A stretch of 50,744 nucleotides of DNA from a virus. The first letter of the stretch is position 1. The number at the start of each line of letters is the position of its first letter. The notes below the pieces were generated by a model. It made no database searches, was not told the origin of the DNA, and saw only the letters and a list, made by a program, of their open reading frames with translations. The stretch lies in the IMG/VR virus record IMGVR_UViG_3300005432_000002, positions 1 through 50,744 of that record; one strand, 5' to 3'. This document shows positions 26,701 through 36,400 of the stretch, in pieces. The position numbers were made by a program, and so were the translations under genes.

Positions 26701-29700
26701 CCGGAGCGGAAACAAACAAGTATTTTGTTGCCGTGTCTCTTTTTGAAAGCACTCCAGGTTCAGATATCTTGTGTGCCCATCCAAAATTTAGATTCTCATT
26801 AGATGATGACCCGTCTGTTGGTGGATTGACTGTTCCTAGTAAGCCATATTTGAAAGTTGCTGGATCCCAAACAAAAGTTTTAACCAGTCCAGAATCAATC
26901 TGTCTTGTGCTTCCATCAGAATCTACGGTATTTGTATAAGGTGCACCCGCCACAACAAAGTTCTCATCAGTACTGATCGATAACGATTCTCCAAGCCTGC
27001 TGGTGTTGTCGTCGTTGTCGGTCATTGTCACTGTGGACTGCACCGAATATGTCGTGCCTGCTGAATGACTTGATCTAAACAGGAAGTGTAGTTCTCCCTG
27101 GCCTTTTCCCGGCGCAGATATTACTGCTGACCTACCATCATTTCTTGCAACGATCTTGTGTCCAAACTCTTGATTTGACGTTGCCGAATCTGGTGTCAGT
27201 ATACGTAACTGTGTATAGGGATCTTGTTTTTCGTATACACGCCATAAGCCTGAACTGTCAGCATCGGTGTATGCCTTATCGCCCTGCACTGCTAGTGAAT
27301 CATTTTTATCTCTGAATACACTGTAATTTAATCTATCATTTACATTATCCATCGAAGACATCCTTACAGAAATAAATTTGTAGATGTTTCCGTAACTGTC
27401 TGCTGTGGAACCGTCTACCAACGTTGGTATAAACGATATGTTATCATCATATTCTATCTCAACTGTCTTGTGGTCAGGTGTGCTTTGTACTTTGAAAACT
27501 CTATTCAAAGATGTTGCTTCACTGTTTGAGATTGCAAAATAATCTGCTTCTTGGCTTGGTGTGCCTGCGGACAATCCATGAGAGTCTGTGAAGGCAATTC
27601 TCAACTGTGTGCCACCTTCTGACGTGCTTAGGTTAGCAATCTTAAAGTTTGCATTCGTTAGTCTGAATACGTCCCAATCTTTGTTCTCTTTGTTTGCAAC
27701 CCATATCAAATCATTGTTTGTGATTGCATTCACATCCAAATTCAATAGGTCTTCGATGTTAAATGCTGTGTGCTGAACCTGTTGCAACTGCGGATAGCCT
27801 GCAGTCTTGAATATCTGTGCAGTATCTTTATCTACACTTTCTTTGGTATAATCCAATCTTGAAAACGTCGAACTGGCTGTGTATTCCACAGGTTTACTGT
27901 AAAGGTCATCTTTCGTTACTGCAAGTGACCTCCCGTACTGTTTGGTCTCAGATCCATTGTCCAACAACTCTATGCTTTGTGGATTTCCGTTCACCGCTGA
28001 ATCTTGTAATGTAATCTGTATGCTTTCCTTACTGTCAACATTTCCAAACTCTCCGGTACGAACCATCCATTCAGGATAAAGGTCTAATGTAATGTCGGAA
28101 TCTTCATATTTTGCCTTTAATAATTTGTCAATTGCATTCAATGTACCTTTTTGTCTGATGTACCCTTGATAGAACTTGTACTGTGATACATCATTCACAA
28201 ACAAGTTTTCTAGATAATCTCTAGATTGATATCCTGTAAGTCTCTGTGCCAATTGCTCTTGTGATTCATCAAAATTGTTAGATTCTAGATCATAAAAAGT
28301 ATTGAACTGAGAAATCTTGTAGTCAAAGTTTGGAATCAATTGAGGCGCTGGTTTTTGACTCTTCAATGTCCAGTAGTCTGAAACAAATTCATTTCCTGAA
28401 TTGTGATTGACATTAGCCACATAAAACTTGGCTTGATATTCTATCGAGTCCCCAATTCTGTAGTCCGTGCCTGTGGTCCAACGTGTTACCTGTGCCGCAT
28501 CAAAAATAAATCCTGGTGCATAGTAATCACCATTCCAGTTGCCCGTTTTCCAACCCACTAATTTTAATCTGGCCTGTCTGAATCCTGTGTATGCCTCGTA
28601 GATTATGTCTGAAAACACAGTGCTGTTATCAAATAATAAAATATGTTCTTTCTGGACTGTGTTCAAAGCAACATTGTATAGTCCGACATCTTCGGATTTA
28701 ATCGATAGATCAAAAGTTTTTCCAATACGCTTGGTACTGAACTCCCGTATATCTATCTTTCTACCTCCGGCATCTAGCAATGAATAATCGCCTGCAAGGT
28801 TTCTTAATTTACCCACAACAGTGTTGCTGGTGTCTAATTCAAATCCGTCCGCGGCAGGTGATACTGTGATTGCAGATCCGGGTGCCCATGTTTGTGTGGT
28901 CCAAAATAAAAATTCACGTACAGCGTTGCCCCAATTCAACACCTCTTTTATCTCGTTTGAATACTTGTTGAATTTGAATCCTTGTGTTTCTAGATAGTTG
29001 CCATAACCGAAAAGGAAATCTGCAACATCTTGTATTGTGTCAAACACGTAGCCATATGGTATAGTCTGCACAGTTTCCTGGAAGTTCGAATATTTTTTGA
29101 CAACAGTGGAACCTCCCGCCTGGACTTTTCCATGGTTTGTCCCTTTTACGGGATAATTGAATCTAAAGTAAGGCTTTGTTGTTGAATAACCTAAAATTTT
29201 GTAACCACCAACGTCAGTCACTGTTGATCCGTCCGTTGATGTTGTTGTGTCTGTGTTCTTTTCTATCAAAACACCTGAATATTCAAAACTTTCGACTGGG
29301 TTTGAGGTTCTAAATAGAATTTTGTAGTTCTCGTCTGGTATAAATTTAGAGCCAGATGTTGAACCTGGTGATACAGAGTCTGTAAGAACTTTTAAATTTT
29401 CCTTGTCCGTGAATCCACCTAACTTGTACGCTAGTTGCACATTCAATTTTTTCATCTTATCATAGTAGAAAGTTTTAGGATCTAAATTTTTTCCTATCAA
29501 ATGATTAACAACAAAAACCTGATACCCTGCTGTTTGGTATCTAGTTGTGATGCCGGTATTATTGTCAGTCGATGTTTCTAGGTAATACTTGGCAGTGTTC
29601 AAAACAGTCCTAATTCCAGTATCAGAATAAATCTCATTGCCTGACACGTTTGTTGAGATCCTTGATGTGTCAAAGAATTTAGAGAAAAATTTTGCTGGTT

Positions 29701-32700
29701 TTGTTATTGCCAAAGTCTTGACAACAGTGAAAGGATAAGAACTAGATCTTCTCCATGCTGTCTCCGCCGGCGCCTGATCACCAAACTTCCAGGTTCGTGC
29801 TCGTCCGGGAACATCAAGATTGCTGATCAAACCTATTGCTAATGGGTCTAACAAGTTTCCTGATGCATCTACAGGAATGTAAGTTCTAATGCTTGGTTTG
29901 CCATACCTGCCTGGTTCCGTCGCTATTGCATTCCATAGTATGTCATTACCCGCTGTGTACGGAGCAACACCGTAAGTGTCGTCCCAAGTGCTTGGTTTTT
30001 CAGAGTGTCCCAACATCTCCCATGGTCTGGTGTGTGGTGAATCCGTGTCATAAAAATATTTGTAGATACCTCTCCAGTAGCCTGGCAGTTTATTTTGGTT
30101 GAGCCTGTCTGTGCTGTTTGCATAATTGTATGTAAACGGTGATCCTTCTGAAAATACTGTGTTGTTGATATATTGCACATTGTTACGTCCTGCCCAGTTG
30201 TAAAAATCTGGACCCATTATATCATCTATTTCACTGAAACTGTACTCAGTTGAGGTGAATGCACTAGGCATCACTTCCGACACATCCAATAATGTGTTAT
30301 CATATTCTACTTTACAGTTGTTGTAAATTCTTTTCTCTAACTCTAAAATCAAATCATCTCGTTCATCGCCGTAGGCTTTTATTATAGAACCGTCGTGTCT
30401 TCTGATAGCATTTGTAGTTGTGATGTATGTGTTATCGCTGAAAAGTTCTGGTTTGAACTTAGGATACATTCCAAGTTTAGTTGGACTAGATGGCAAATAA
30501 CTTCCAGTGGTGTCACTGTAATCTTTGATTTTTAATATATCTCCAACGGCAACAGTTGTTGAAAGTGTGATACTGTCATCTTCAGTGCTGAATGTATATT
30601 CTGATCCATGAACCAGTTGCACATCATTTTTGTAAACGTAAACTGCTCTGTTGCTCAATGTTGTTAAGTTGTGTTGTGAATCTAGGGCAAATTCTTTTTG
30701 AGATGTTCCCTGCACTGTGATTGTTCTTGTTGAAACATTTTCACCCCAACCAATCATATCGTCGTAATAGAAAGGAAAACTGCTGTTCTTGCCTAGGTTA
30801 ATCGCTGATATTATTTCGTCAACTCTGTCAGCAGGCACGCCTTCGTACGCTGAACCTGTTGCATGTGTCAAGAAAGAATTGTACCATTTTTCGTACTCTC
30901 GGTTAACATAATCAATGGCCGTAATTGCATTTGCCTCTTGGTCCGTCAAATTGAATATCGCAGGTACCAAGGACGCTTCGTGTTGTACGATGGTACCACC
31001 GTTGAGTCTGCTGTCAGGCTTGTCCCTGAGGTTTGTTACTCCGGGAATTGCACCAGTGACATCTGTATTCTTTTCTAAAATATCCGTTGTGTGTTTCAAA
31101 ATCTGACCATAAGTGAAAGTGCCAACTGTTGAATTCAGTGCATTGATAGATAAATTTTCAGGCACCTCGTAAATTCCTTTGCCGGCAACCTTGTTAGCAC
31201 TGCTGTAACCAGCAATCCTAATTTGATCATTCACTTTCAATTCATCCACAAATCTCACATATTTGTTCGTGGAACCATCTACTAGTGTGTAATCTGTTGT
31301 AAGTGATTTTTGAACACCGTTTACACTTACGGAAATTTCGAGATCGGTAAGTGATGCCGAATTTTCATAGAAGTCTATTGGAAAAAGTCTCTTCTCGGTA
31401 GCATCAACAATAGCCGTCCTTATGACACGCTGTTTAGATTCACTTGTACGTTTTATCCATGCACTTTTATTATTGTGAGATTGCAAACTTGTTGTGTAGT
31501 GTAGATGACCTTCTGCTTGATCCTTGGTTTTTGTCGTACCATCTTGCTGATATGTAAATGTTCCTGCTGTGTGATCCGACTCGAATACAATATCTCCAAC
31601 ATTGTTAATTGTGTTGTATTTTACTTTGATGCCAAGCACAGTGTCCGTTGTCGCTGTATCTGAAGTCGCGTATGCAAAAATCTTTGCACCTGTGAACGTT
31701 GAGTTTGGATAGGTTGTTGCATCATCAAACAGCACGTGGTTGTTGTCGTAAAGATTGAACAAAGGCTGTTGGTTTAATTTTGTTTTCTGTTGTGTTGCCA
31801 CCCATAGTGTACTTGCTTCATCGTAGTAATACGAATTTCCTTTATTTTCGGTGCCTTGTTTCACAAAAATGTTTTCTTTATCTTGCGCCGTACCATTTAC
31901 CTCTTCTGTCAGTGTCAATGACAACACTGATGAATCACCAGCATCCACAAAGTTTGCAACGTATATTTTATTTCTTACCAATGGATCTGTGTCAGCAGAG
32001 AAAACCACACGCATACCGTCCGTGATTGCCACGCCGTCGATTATGTAACCAAATGTTCCAGAAACGTTACTCATCGCATCTTTCTGTGTTGTGTCAAACA
32101 AGTCCACAGGTGTCTTTGCAACTGTTCCTGAATTGTATAACGCAAGTCCTGAATCGAATTCTATAATCGGTCTTTTGGCACGAGCAGTTTCGTCTAATGC
32201 TGTTGTTGTTCCGTTGATAGCATTGGCTCTTTCTATCACAGACCTATGGAACCATCTGTTGTATCTAGTCCATGCATTCAAATCCCTAGAATCTCTCTTG
32301 ATTGTGATGTAGTCCTTGTCCACCGGAACACCATCGTCTGCATAACTTTCGGGTGTTGCCAGGTTTGACACATCAGTAATTGTTATTGCATCTCCTACAC
32401 CTTCAACATAATATTCTTTTCCTTGATAAGCACTGGCCACTTTGCTTGAAGTGAATTTGATCTTCATGCCGTTTGACAGTTGTAGGTTACGCAATTTGTA
32501 ATTTTTCGTTCCTACTATATCATCCTCTACATCAATATTTGTAGTACTTGCAACAGTGTGAATGTTTATCAGTCCGTACATGTTCTCATGATTTCCACAC
32601 TGATAATACAACTTGTTTGGTGCATTGTTTGGAATAACAAACGTGACTGTTCCTTCACTGGCTCCATTATTTGTAACACCTGATGTGTACAAAGTCGAAG

Positions 32701-33433
32701 ACGAACCATCCGATGCCACTTGATCCTTTCTTGGTTCTGTCATTATGTAGAACGGATGTCCTTTTGCGTTCACTTTGAATTTGTATGTGTTGCCCCTGTA
32801 AAGTATAAGTTCTGAATTCCTCTCATTGCCTAGATGTGGGAAATGCCAGGCTTTGCCAGAACTTCCGTCGTCCGGCAATGCTTTCACATCGTATTCTGCT
32901 TCCGCACCTGTGCCGGCAGAGTCTATTTCTATGCAGTCAGGTCCGTTACTCAACCAATAGTATTCCCTGTAATTGATCAATTTGTCTAAATCTACTGCTG
33001 GGTTCCAACTGTAAACATTGCCTTTGTTGAGCCTGTCGTGGTTGTTTACCTTTCCTCCTAGGTACTTGATCTGATTAAGATAATCATCGTATGTGCCTGT
33101 GAACTTTACTTGGTCTTCTGGGTTGACTGAAGTTGTGTCTTTGTCTGTATAAGTTACAGCAGGTTCTAGTTGATAGGTATATCTATCAGCACTTGTGGCA
33201 GTCAGATATCTGTCAGTCACTTTTCTTGTGTATGCGTCTTGTCTGCCTACAAATCCGTCCAATCTCTCCAACGAACCTTTTTGCACCAACGGATCCAAAG
33301 TGCTTGACAGGAATCTTTGGTTTGAATCAGTTCTGTAGAATGAGGGTAGATGTTGAACAGTTCTTCTGTATTCGTTGTTGCCCTGTTTTACAACTTCTTC
33401 GTTTGTTGTTGAGTTAGTAGGTGTGTCAGCCAT
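20777..33433 (-). CDS. Giant virion protein (4218 aa): cupredoxin-like domain, FG-GAP-like propeller, beta repeats
   Basis: Follows gp6 directly (AGGATATTA before ATG, 1-base overlap), the place of gp7 in T4, but about four times longer. Residues 205-290 form a cupredoxin-like domain: GHPFY with H226, then YYQCGNHENM with C279, H282 and M285, the ligand set of a type-1 copper site. Residues ~2085-2515 carry at least five FG-GAP-like blades (FGHKI, LGESLSI, FGDSIAMS, FGSALSI, FGKGV, each followed by a V/IGAP-type strand). From ~3420 to the end are repeated beta modules of the type V.V(D/N)G...LTTDYTV...ITF; earlier copies occur near 31240-31330. DGST recurs throughout. No signal peptide. Probably a baseplate wedge or long fibre that contacts the host. 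Copper binding unproven. Confidence 0.8.
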   Translation of the reverse strand: MADTPTNSTTNEEVVKQGNNEYRRTVQHLPSFYRTDSNQRFLSSTLDPLVQKGSLERLDGFVGRQDAYTRKVTDRYLTATSADRYTYQLEPAVTYTDKDTTSVNPEDQVKFTGTYDDYLNQIKYLGGKVNNHDRLNKGNVYSWNPAVDLDKLINYREYYWLSNGPDCIEIDSAGTGAEAEYDVKALPDDGSSGKAWHFPHLGNERNSELILYRGNTYKFKVNAKGHPFYIMTEPRKDQVASDGSSSTLYTSGVTNNGASEGTVTFVIPNNAPNKLYYQCGNHENMYGLINIHTVASTTNIDVEDDIVGTKNYKLRNLQLSNGMKIKFTSSKVASAYQGKEYYVEGVGDAITITDVSNLATPESYADDGVPVDKDYITIKRDSRDLNAWTRYNRWFHRSVIERANAINGTTTALDETARAKRPIIEFDSGLALYNSGTVAKTPVDLFDTTQKDAMSNVSGTFGYIIDGVAITDGMRVVFSADTDPLVRNKIYVANFVDAGDSSVLSLTLTEEVNGTAQDKENIFVKQGTENKGNSYYYDEASTLWVATQQKTKLNQQPLFNLYDNNHVLFDDATTYPNSTFTGAKIFAYATSDTATTDTVLGIKVKYNTINNVGDIVFESDHTAGTFTYQQDGTTKTKDQAEGHLHYTTSLQSHNNKSAWIKRTSESKQRVIRTAIVDATEKRLFPIDFYENSASLTDLEISVSVNGVQKSLTTDYTLVDGSTNKYVRFVDELKVNDQIRIAGYSSANKVAGKGIYEVPENLSINALNSTVGTFTYGQILKHTTDILEKNTDVTGAIPGVTNLRDKPDSRLNGGTIVQHEASLVPAIFNLTDQEANAITAIDYVNREYEKWYNSFLTHATGSAYEGVPADRVDEIISAINLGKNSSFPFYYDDMIGWGENVSTRTITVQGTSQKEFALDSQHNLTTLSNRAVYVYKNDVQLVHGSEYTFSTEDDSITLSTTVAVGDILKIKDYSDTTGSYLPSSPTKLGMYPKFKPELFSDNTYITTTNAIRRHDGSIIKAYGDERDDLILELEKRIYNNCKVEYDNTLLDVSEVMPSAFTSTEYSFSEIDDIMGPDFYNWAGRNNVQYINNTVFSEGSPFTYNYANSTDRLNQNKLPGYWRGIYKYFYDTDSPHTRPWEMLGHSEKPSTWDDTYGVAPYTAGNDILWNAIATEPGRYGKPSIRTYIPVDASGNLLDPLAIGLISNLDVPGRARTWKFGDQAPAETAWRRSSSYPFTVVKTLAITKPAKFFSKFFDTSRISTNVSGNEIYSDTGIRTVLNTAKYYLETSTDNNTGITTRYQTAGYQVFVVNHLIGKNLDPKTFYYDKMKKLNVQLAYKLGGFTDKENLKVLTDSVSPGSTSGSKFIPDENYKILFRTSNPVESFEYSGVLIEKNTDTTTSTDGSTVTDVGGYKILGYSTTKPYFRFNYPVKGTNHGKVQAGGSTVVKKYSNFQETVQTIPYGYVFDTIQDVADFLFGYGNYLETQGFKFNKYSNEIKEVLNWGNAVREFLFWTTQTWAPGSAITVSPAADGFELDTSNTVVGKLRNLAGDYSLLDAGGRKIDIREFSTKRIGKTFDLSIKSEDVGLYNVALNTVQKEHILLFDNSTVFSDIIYEAYTGFRQARLKLVGWKTGNWNGDYYAPGFIFDAAQVTRWTTGTDYRIGDSIEYQAKFYVANVNHNSGNEFVSDYWTLKSQKPAPQLIPNFDYKISQFNTFYDLESNNFDESQEQLAQRLTGYQSRDYLENLFVNDVSQYKFYQGYIRQKGTLNAIDKLLKAKYEDSDITLDLYPEWMVRTGEFGNVDSKESIQITLQDSAVNGNPQSIELLDNGSETKQYGRSLAVTKDDLYSKPVEYTASSTFSRLDYTKESVDKDTAQIFKTAGYPQLQQVQHTAFNIEDLLNLDVNAITNNDLIWVANKENKDWDVFRLTNANFKIANLSTSEGGTQLRIAFTDSHGLSAGTPSQEADYFAISNSEATSLNRVFKVQSTPDHKTVEIEYDDNISFIPTLVDGSTADSYGNIYKFISVRMSSMDNVNDRLNYSVFRDKNDSLAVQGDKAYTDADSSGLWRVYEKQDPYTQLRILTPDSATSNQEFGHKIVARNDGRSAVISAPGKGQGELHFLFRSSHSAGTTYSVQSTVTMTDNDDNTSRLGESLSISTDENFVVAGAPYTNTVDSDGSTRQIDSGLVKTFVWDPATFKYGLLGTVNPPTDGSSSNENLNFGWAHKISEPGVLSKRDTATKYLFVSAPGHAGDNGRVYVYTWGIGADGSTYDTWTLDYTLEAPSAGEGHRFGHRLEANDNADILAVSSLAPGQAGKVEIFIRTSQSDDGSTQNSFALAQTLTGVPLDGSTLNTKFGDSIAMSKDGTTLVIGAPGLDLTDSPDRGAVYIYKWNRDGSTNTYTLDQTINEPDEVSEGKFGSALSINQAGTRLIIGAEKSSNSREMKFDSGETTFDLQDTRIVDTNAGSGAAYTATVYNTKFVLDDKLISDEVSSFDDFGKGVCIIDNNVFVGAPFDEGNPNLTNDGTVYGYDCTVENEYAWKNITTETALIDIEKLGQVFDFNNSTKQIRDYYDLYDPVKGRILGVADREINIKSPWDPAVYNTGNNANTKTPWAENHIGEVWWDLSTVKWIWYEQDDQEYKYNNWGKIFPGSSIDIYEWTESTLTPDEWNDLSGTQQGLANEVTGIANTDFTQTQIYNSKIDTFVSYFYYWVKNRSSIPRNTVVQRKNTSAFVSNAIKDPKAVDIKHFAITDTNKFYIYGVNDLINDSIVLNVDVRTNNFDGQGHSVWKLVREGDPDFRPSTQIEQGWWDSLVGKNTAGDAVPDIDLPLNQRYGNRIRPRQSWYLDRYTALKELIDYANTVLKKNQLSGLIKLGNLDSKEPEPTTASGEFDATVDTYADLSYINTADISGTVNYLVKADETANNYWSIYQWDGTSWNRTRIQTYNTSRYWSYTDWYGTDPDVHEMIHDENTPIDKQVTFQYELDTLDMAIGKHVKVTNADTGGWKLFMKTATGWTNVGTENGTIRLSTKLYDYTQDGTGFAGGDNFDDNTFDQEPVEETRKILTALRDDLFINDLAVEYNTLFFTGLRRVLSEQSYVDWMFKTSFITAVNKVRTFSQRKTYTTGTDSWIEDYINEVKPFHTKLREYKLGYNAPEQHDGVITDFDNPPFYDASVSKIRRLNVQTDTDKLTQYPWQLWYDYHKKHAKSITVYHGGSGYVRVPTVTITGDDSVSATATATIDGGKVTGITVTGVGFGYSTTPTITITGGLADGSTPTDVAKAYVNLNNDLVRDFDTTIKFDRISSSSTVVHWAANTTYKYGTLLRYENQLYKVTNEFTSTTDFDDGINSMYKYYGDESGLTAADRILGFYTPTSGMPGNELSQVMSGVDYGGTMVTGLLFNQSQGWDNSAWYDYPWDNYGLSRTVPFLADGTTKSYTFDTAPASGEVYHVYVSENDSTRRKLSDVFTGDGSTTTFVLSESQNANALVEFIPADDDGVLTPTDDRTLDSIVKGGLFTKDGLYGSALGSAPSDINVDGDEFISSTTSYAPEEVVPGQIFDTLDIKVYTTPTSGAPYISDRIYRGDGTTTTFGIGDHPGTIGSITVSVDGVVKKLTTDYTVDVGAKTITFTTAPDPLSVIATKTFAISGRDFAVLDQFSGDGSTTQFTSSSREDFNLDSTLAELYVTIDGVPTTAFTTTTTTPEFGDLSTTKIGNTLVLTFNSAPSSGAFIQVAGFMRGTDTFTGRSHMRMRNEEITYDGSTTHVLTYPPGAIRPFTGLTLVEVNGKMLRAPDTTYYNGDGSTYTYGVTNGLLDDSTVDPAKTITSADQVEVHVNGSIKTLTTDYTVDLVNQNINFVSGKVPTADQMISITTLVDHHYSIDESNRLVLNTSQIASDGYTLNINDKMAVTTFNNAIGMNLRREVLEGRSDGVYKTYFTPSNSTYMYVWLNGQSLVQNHDFTLSGNTITVIGRTMTQADRLDILYFALPTIADAVGYRIFKDMMNRTFYKRISKAHTTELVETLATDDTEIKVANGSALANPQPVVGLDGSTVSTIIPGVVFVDKERIEYFTKSGNTLGQLQRGTLGTGIKDHGSGAKVVDASGTQTIPYVDTVYTNTFISDGSTATFTISQVPSVSQHTGKPDVDIFIGGQRLLYESEDGSTINYSVDGSTPSVTLSSVPAISTQIKILHKRGQVWTTPADGNPADGKGLQGSTTQQAKFIADEPTNSPE

Positions 33434-36400
33434 TAATATCCTGCCCCACTACTGCCAGTTGATGAACTGGAACCTGTTGTAGTAGAGCCTGATACTGCTG
33501 ATCCTGTTGTGGTGTTCGACGTGGCAGTTGATGTTGATGTTACAACAGTGCCAGATGCCTCCAATTGGTTGGCTCCTAGTGCTGTTATAATCGACACATC
33601 ATCAACGGTGGCCCCACTGATGAAAATTTCGTCTGCCGCCGAATTGATCTGAAACAGAGAACCAAAAACTTGTCCTTGTTCATTAGGCACTATCACTACT
33701 GTAAGCAAGTCTGGTGCCAACTGATTGTGTATATACGCGGCTAATTCTGTAAAGTAAAATGCATCTCCAAAGTCCCAATTATCCAACGCAAAAAATTCAT
33801 TGATTGCGGCTATAACCCTTGTCTTGATCACTGCGTCAGATACTTTAGTTTGTGAGTTCTTCACAACTTTGAAAGTTGCCTGCAGTTGTTCTTCTGCATT
33901 TTTGCCAAATAAAATTTTGTATTTTACCGGATGGTATATTATTTGGTCGGACAACGATTTCAAAGGATTCAAAATTCCTGAATAGTTTATTCTCAACTGA
34001 TCTGATGTTGATGCAGAAGGTTTTGTTCCGCCGTCCTGTAACCAAATCCTAAATCTGTTATCATATGTTCGTTCTAGCAAGTATGTGTCAACAATGTTAG
34101 ACACGCTAGGATCTATTCTTGTTTCTTGTCCTGCATGATGCTTGTATTGGAAGTCTATGGAACTTCTACCTTTCCTTGCATAATAATCTGTTGTTGTTGC
34201 CATAGTGTTTGTTGAAAGTGTGTATTTCTTAATAACATCCTCACTGGTATCATAAAAATAAAATAATTGTCCATCAGTGTAAGTGGCAGTGTTTAGGTCT
34301 ATATCTGTTTCGTTTTGTGTCACAACAAAATTTGTTGCGGCATACGGTCTGAATCTTTCGATACTGTCATAAGATAGATATTTTTCATAAAAAACAAATT
34401 TTGTCGATTCCGCTGTGCTAGGTTCTATGAATATGTCGAACAGTTCCGGATTGTCAACAACACCGTCATCATCATCATCGAGGAATCCAACCTTCACTTT
34501 TCTGTTATCTTGATATCCATCTGCCTCTTTTACAGTGTCAACAACTTGCCACAGCAACGGATATCCTATTGCGTTTCCTGTTGAAACAATGCTATTTGTT
34601 TTTAAAATTTTTACTGTGTCTTTGACTGTCTTACCAGTTTTATAATCGTAGATTTTTTCATCTAGATCGAAGTGAAACTTGTTCTGTGATTCTGATTCAA
34701 AAATGTATTCTAGTGATCTGTAATGCACAGTATAGGTGTTTCCGTCATTTGTAAATTTAAACCAATGACTAGCATCTTTATTTGTGCCGGAAGTGTTTCC
34801 TTGATTGGTAAGGCTGAATGCTGTGCTAGAACTTAAATTTGTTGATGTGATAACTTTCCATGACTGAGACTCAATATCGTATCTTAGACCAAATTCTTCA
34901 AACGCTTCGATTCTGTCGATAATGTCTGCTTCAAGAGTTGCCGAAAACGAGGTTGTAAAAGTTGGTATAACAACACTCACAACTGATCCATTTGGAATAA
35001 TACCATTCAGTGTTATTGGACCTAAACCTGATGATAGATTTCCTGTTCCGGAGTTGCTTCCGTCTCCCACTACACCTGATATCTTTGCCCACTGTCTATC
35101 TTCTGCGTTTTCTGTGCCGGCCGTAACTAATTTGTTGTTTAAAAATTCTCTGGTGTCTGGAGATGTAAATTTAACTAATGCTCCTGTTTTTACATATTTC
35201 AAATTTGATGTTGCAGAATCACCCACTGCCAATGCACCACCTGACGTGAAATATCCAGTGTTTGTATTTGTTGTTGTGGTAGTCGAGTTCCATGTTGCTG
35301 TCAATGATGACAGGTCCTGCGTACTATATTTTTCATAATAGAAATGTCGAGAATATGCAGTTTTTAATTTTGCTTCTATACTTGTATTGAGCGTAGATTG
35401 AATATCGCTTCTGTTATTAAAACTGAAAGTGAATGAAGGATTGCTTTCTTCTCTATACAATATTCCGTCCTCTGCAAACACATTCACGTTTGAATACGCA
35501 CCTGTTGGATCTAGTATTTCTTTTGCCCTGCTGATTCCTGATGCTGATCTGTTCACTGATCTTGTTTTGACTATCTCTTGCGATGCACTCAAAGGTACCA
35601 CTTGGTAGTCCTCTGCTGTGATCATTCTGTCCTGAGAGTAGTATACCTGTCCTGCTTTTTCCCTAATAGAAGCATTAGACTCTGTTGCTGAAGCATTGTA
35701 TATTGAACCTTTAAGACTCATTGTGATTGTTAGACTTTGATTGGCCCCGTTTGCGTCAACATATGGAACATCTATTTGAATGTTCTGCATGTCAGCAGGT
35801 TGTAAGGCGTACTTGGCATTGTCACTGACTCTGTAGTATGCTCTGAAAGATCCTAGAGGTAAGTTTGAAAAGTTTCCGTCTCCAAAAACAAGATCTACTG
35901 TGTCATTGTTTTTAGTGACAACATTGTAAATGTCTCTAACACTTTTTGATAATGAATTGTAGATTGCATTGTTTCCCGTAAGTGAAGGGACCTTTGTCCA
36001 TTCCTGTTCAATCTGCCCAAATTGGTCTATTCCATACAGCCACACATCTGAATCATTGATGTTCTCAACTGAAATAGATTTCACATAATTTGTCACTGCA
36101 TTGTTTACTGTGAAATCATCATTCCGTAAAGTGCCCTGTTTGAATAAGAAGAAAAATCCTGTGCTGTTTGAACTGTCACCAGAACCGTCGTTTCTGTAAA
36201 CATACGTCAGGCCTGTGCCCTCTATTGGTGCAGTCTCATAGATTGATTCACTGTCACTAATTGCAGACGATACAATCTCAAAATCCCTGGCAATACCACC
36301 TACAGTTTTTGAAAAATTAAAAATAGGCAATCCATTTTGATTGGATGCAAATGTGTACAATTCTGTGTCAACTCCTCCAATGGTATCTTTGTCTCTGGGT

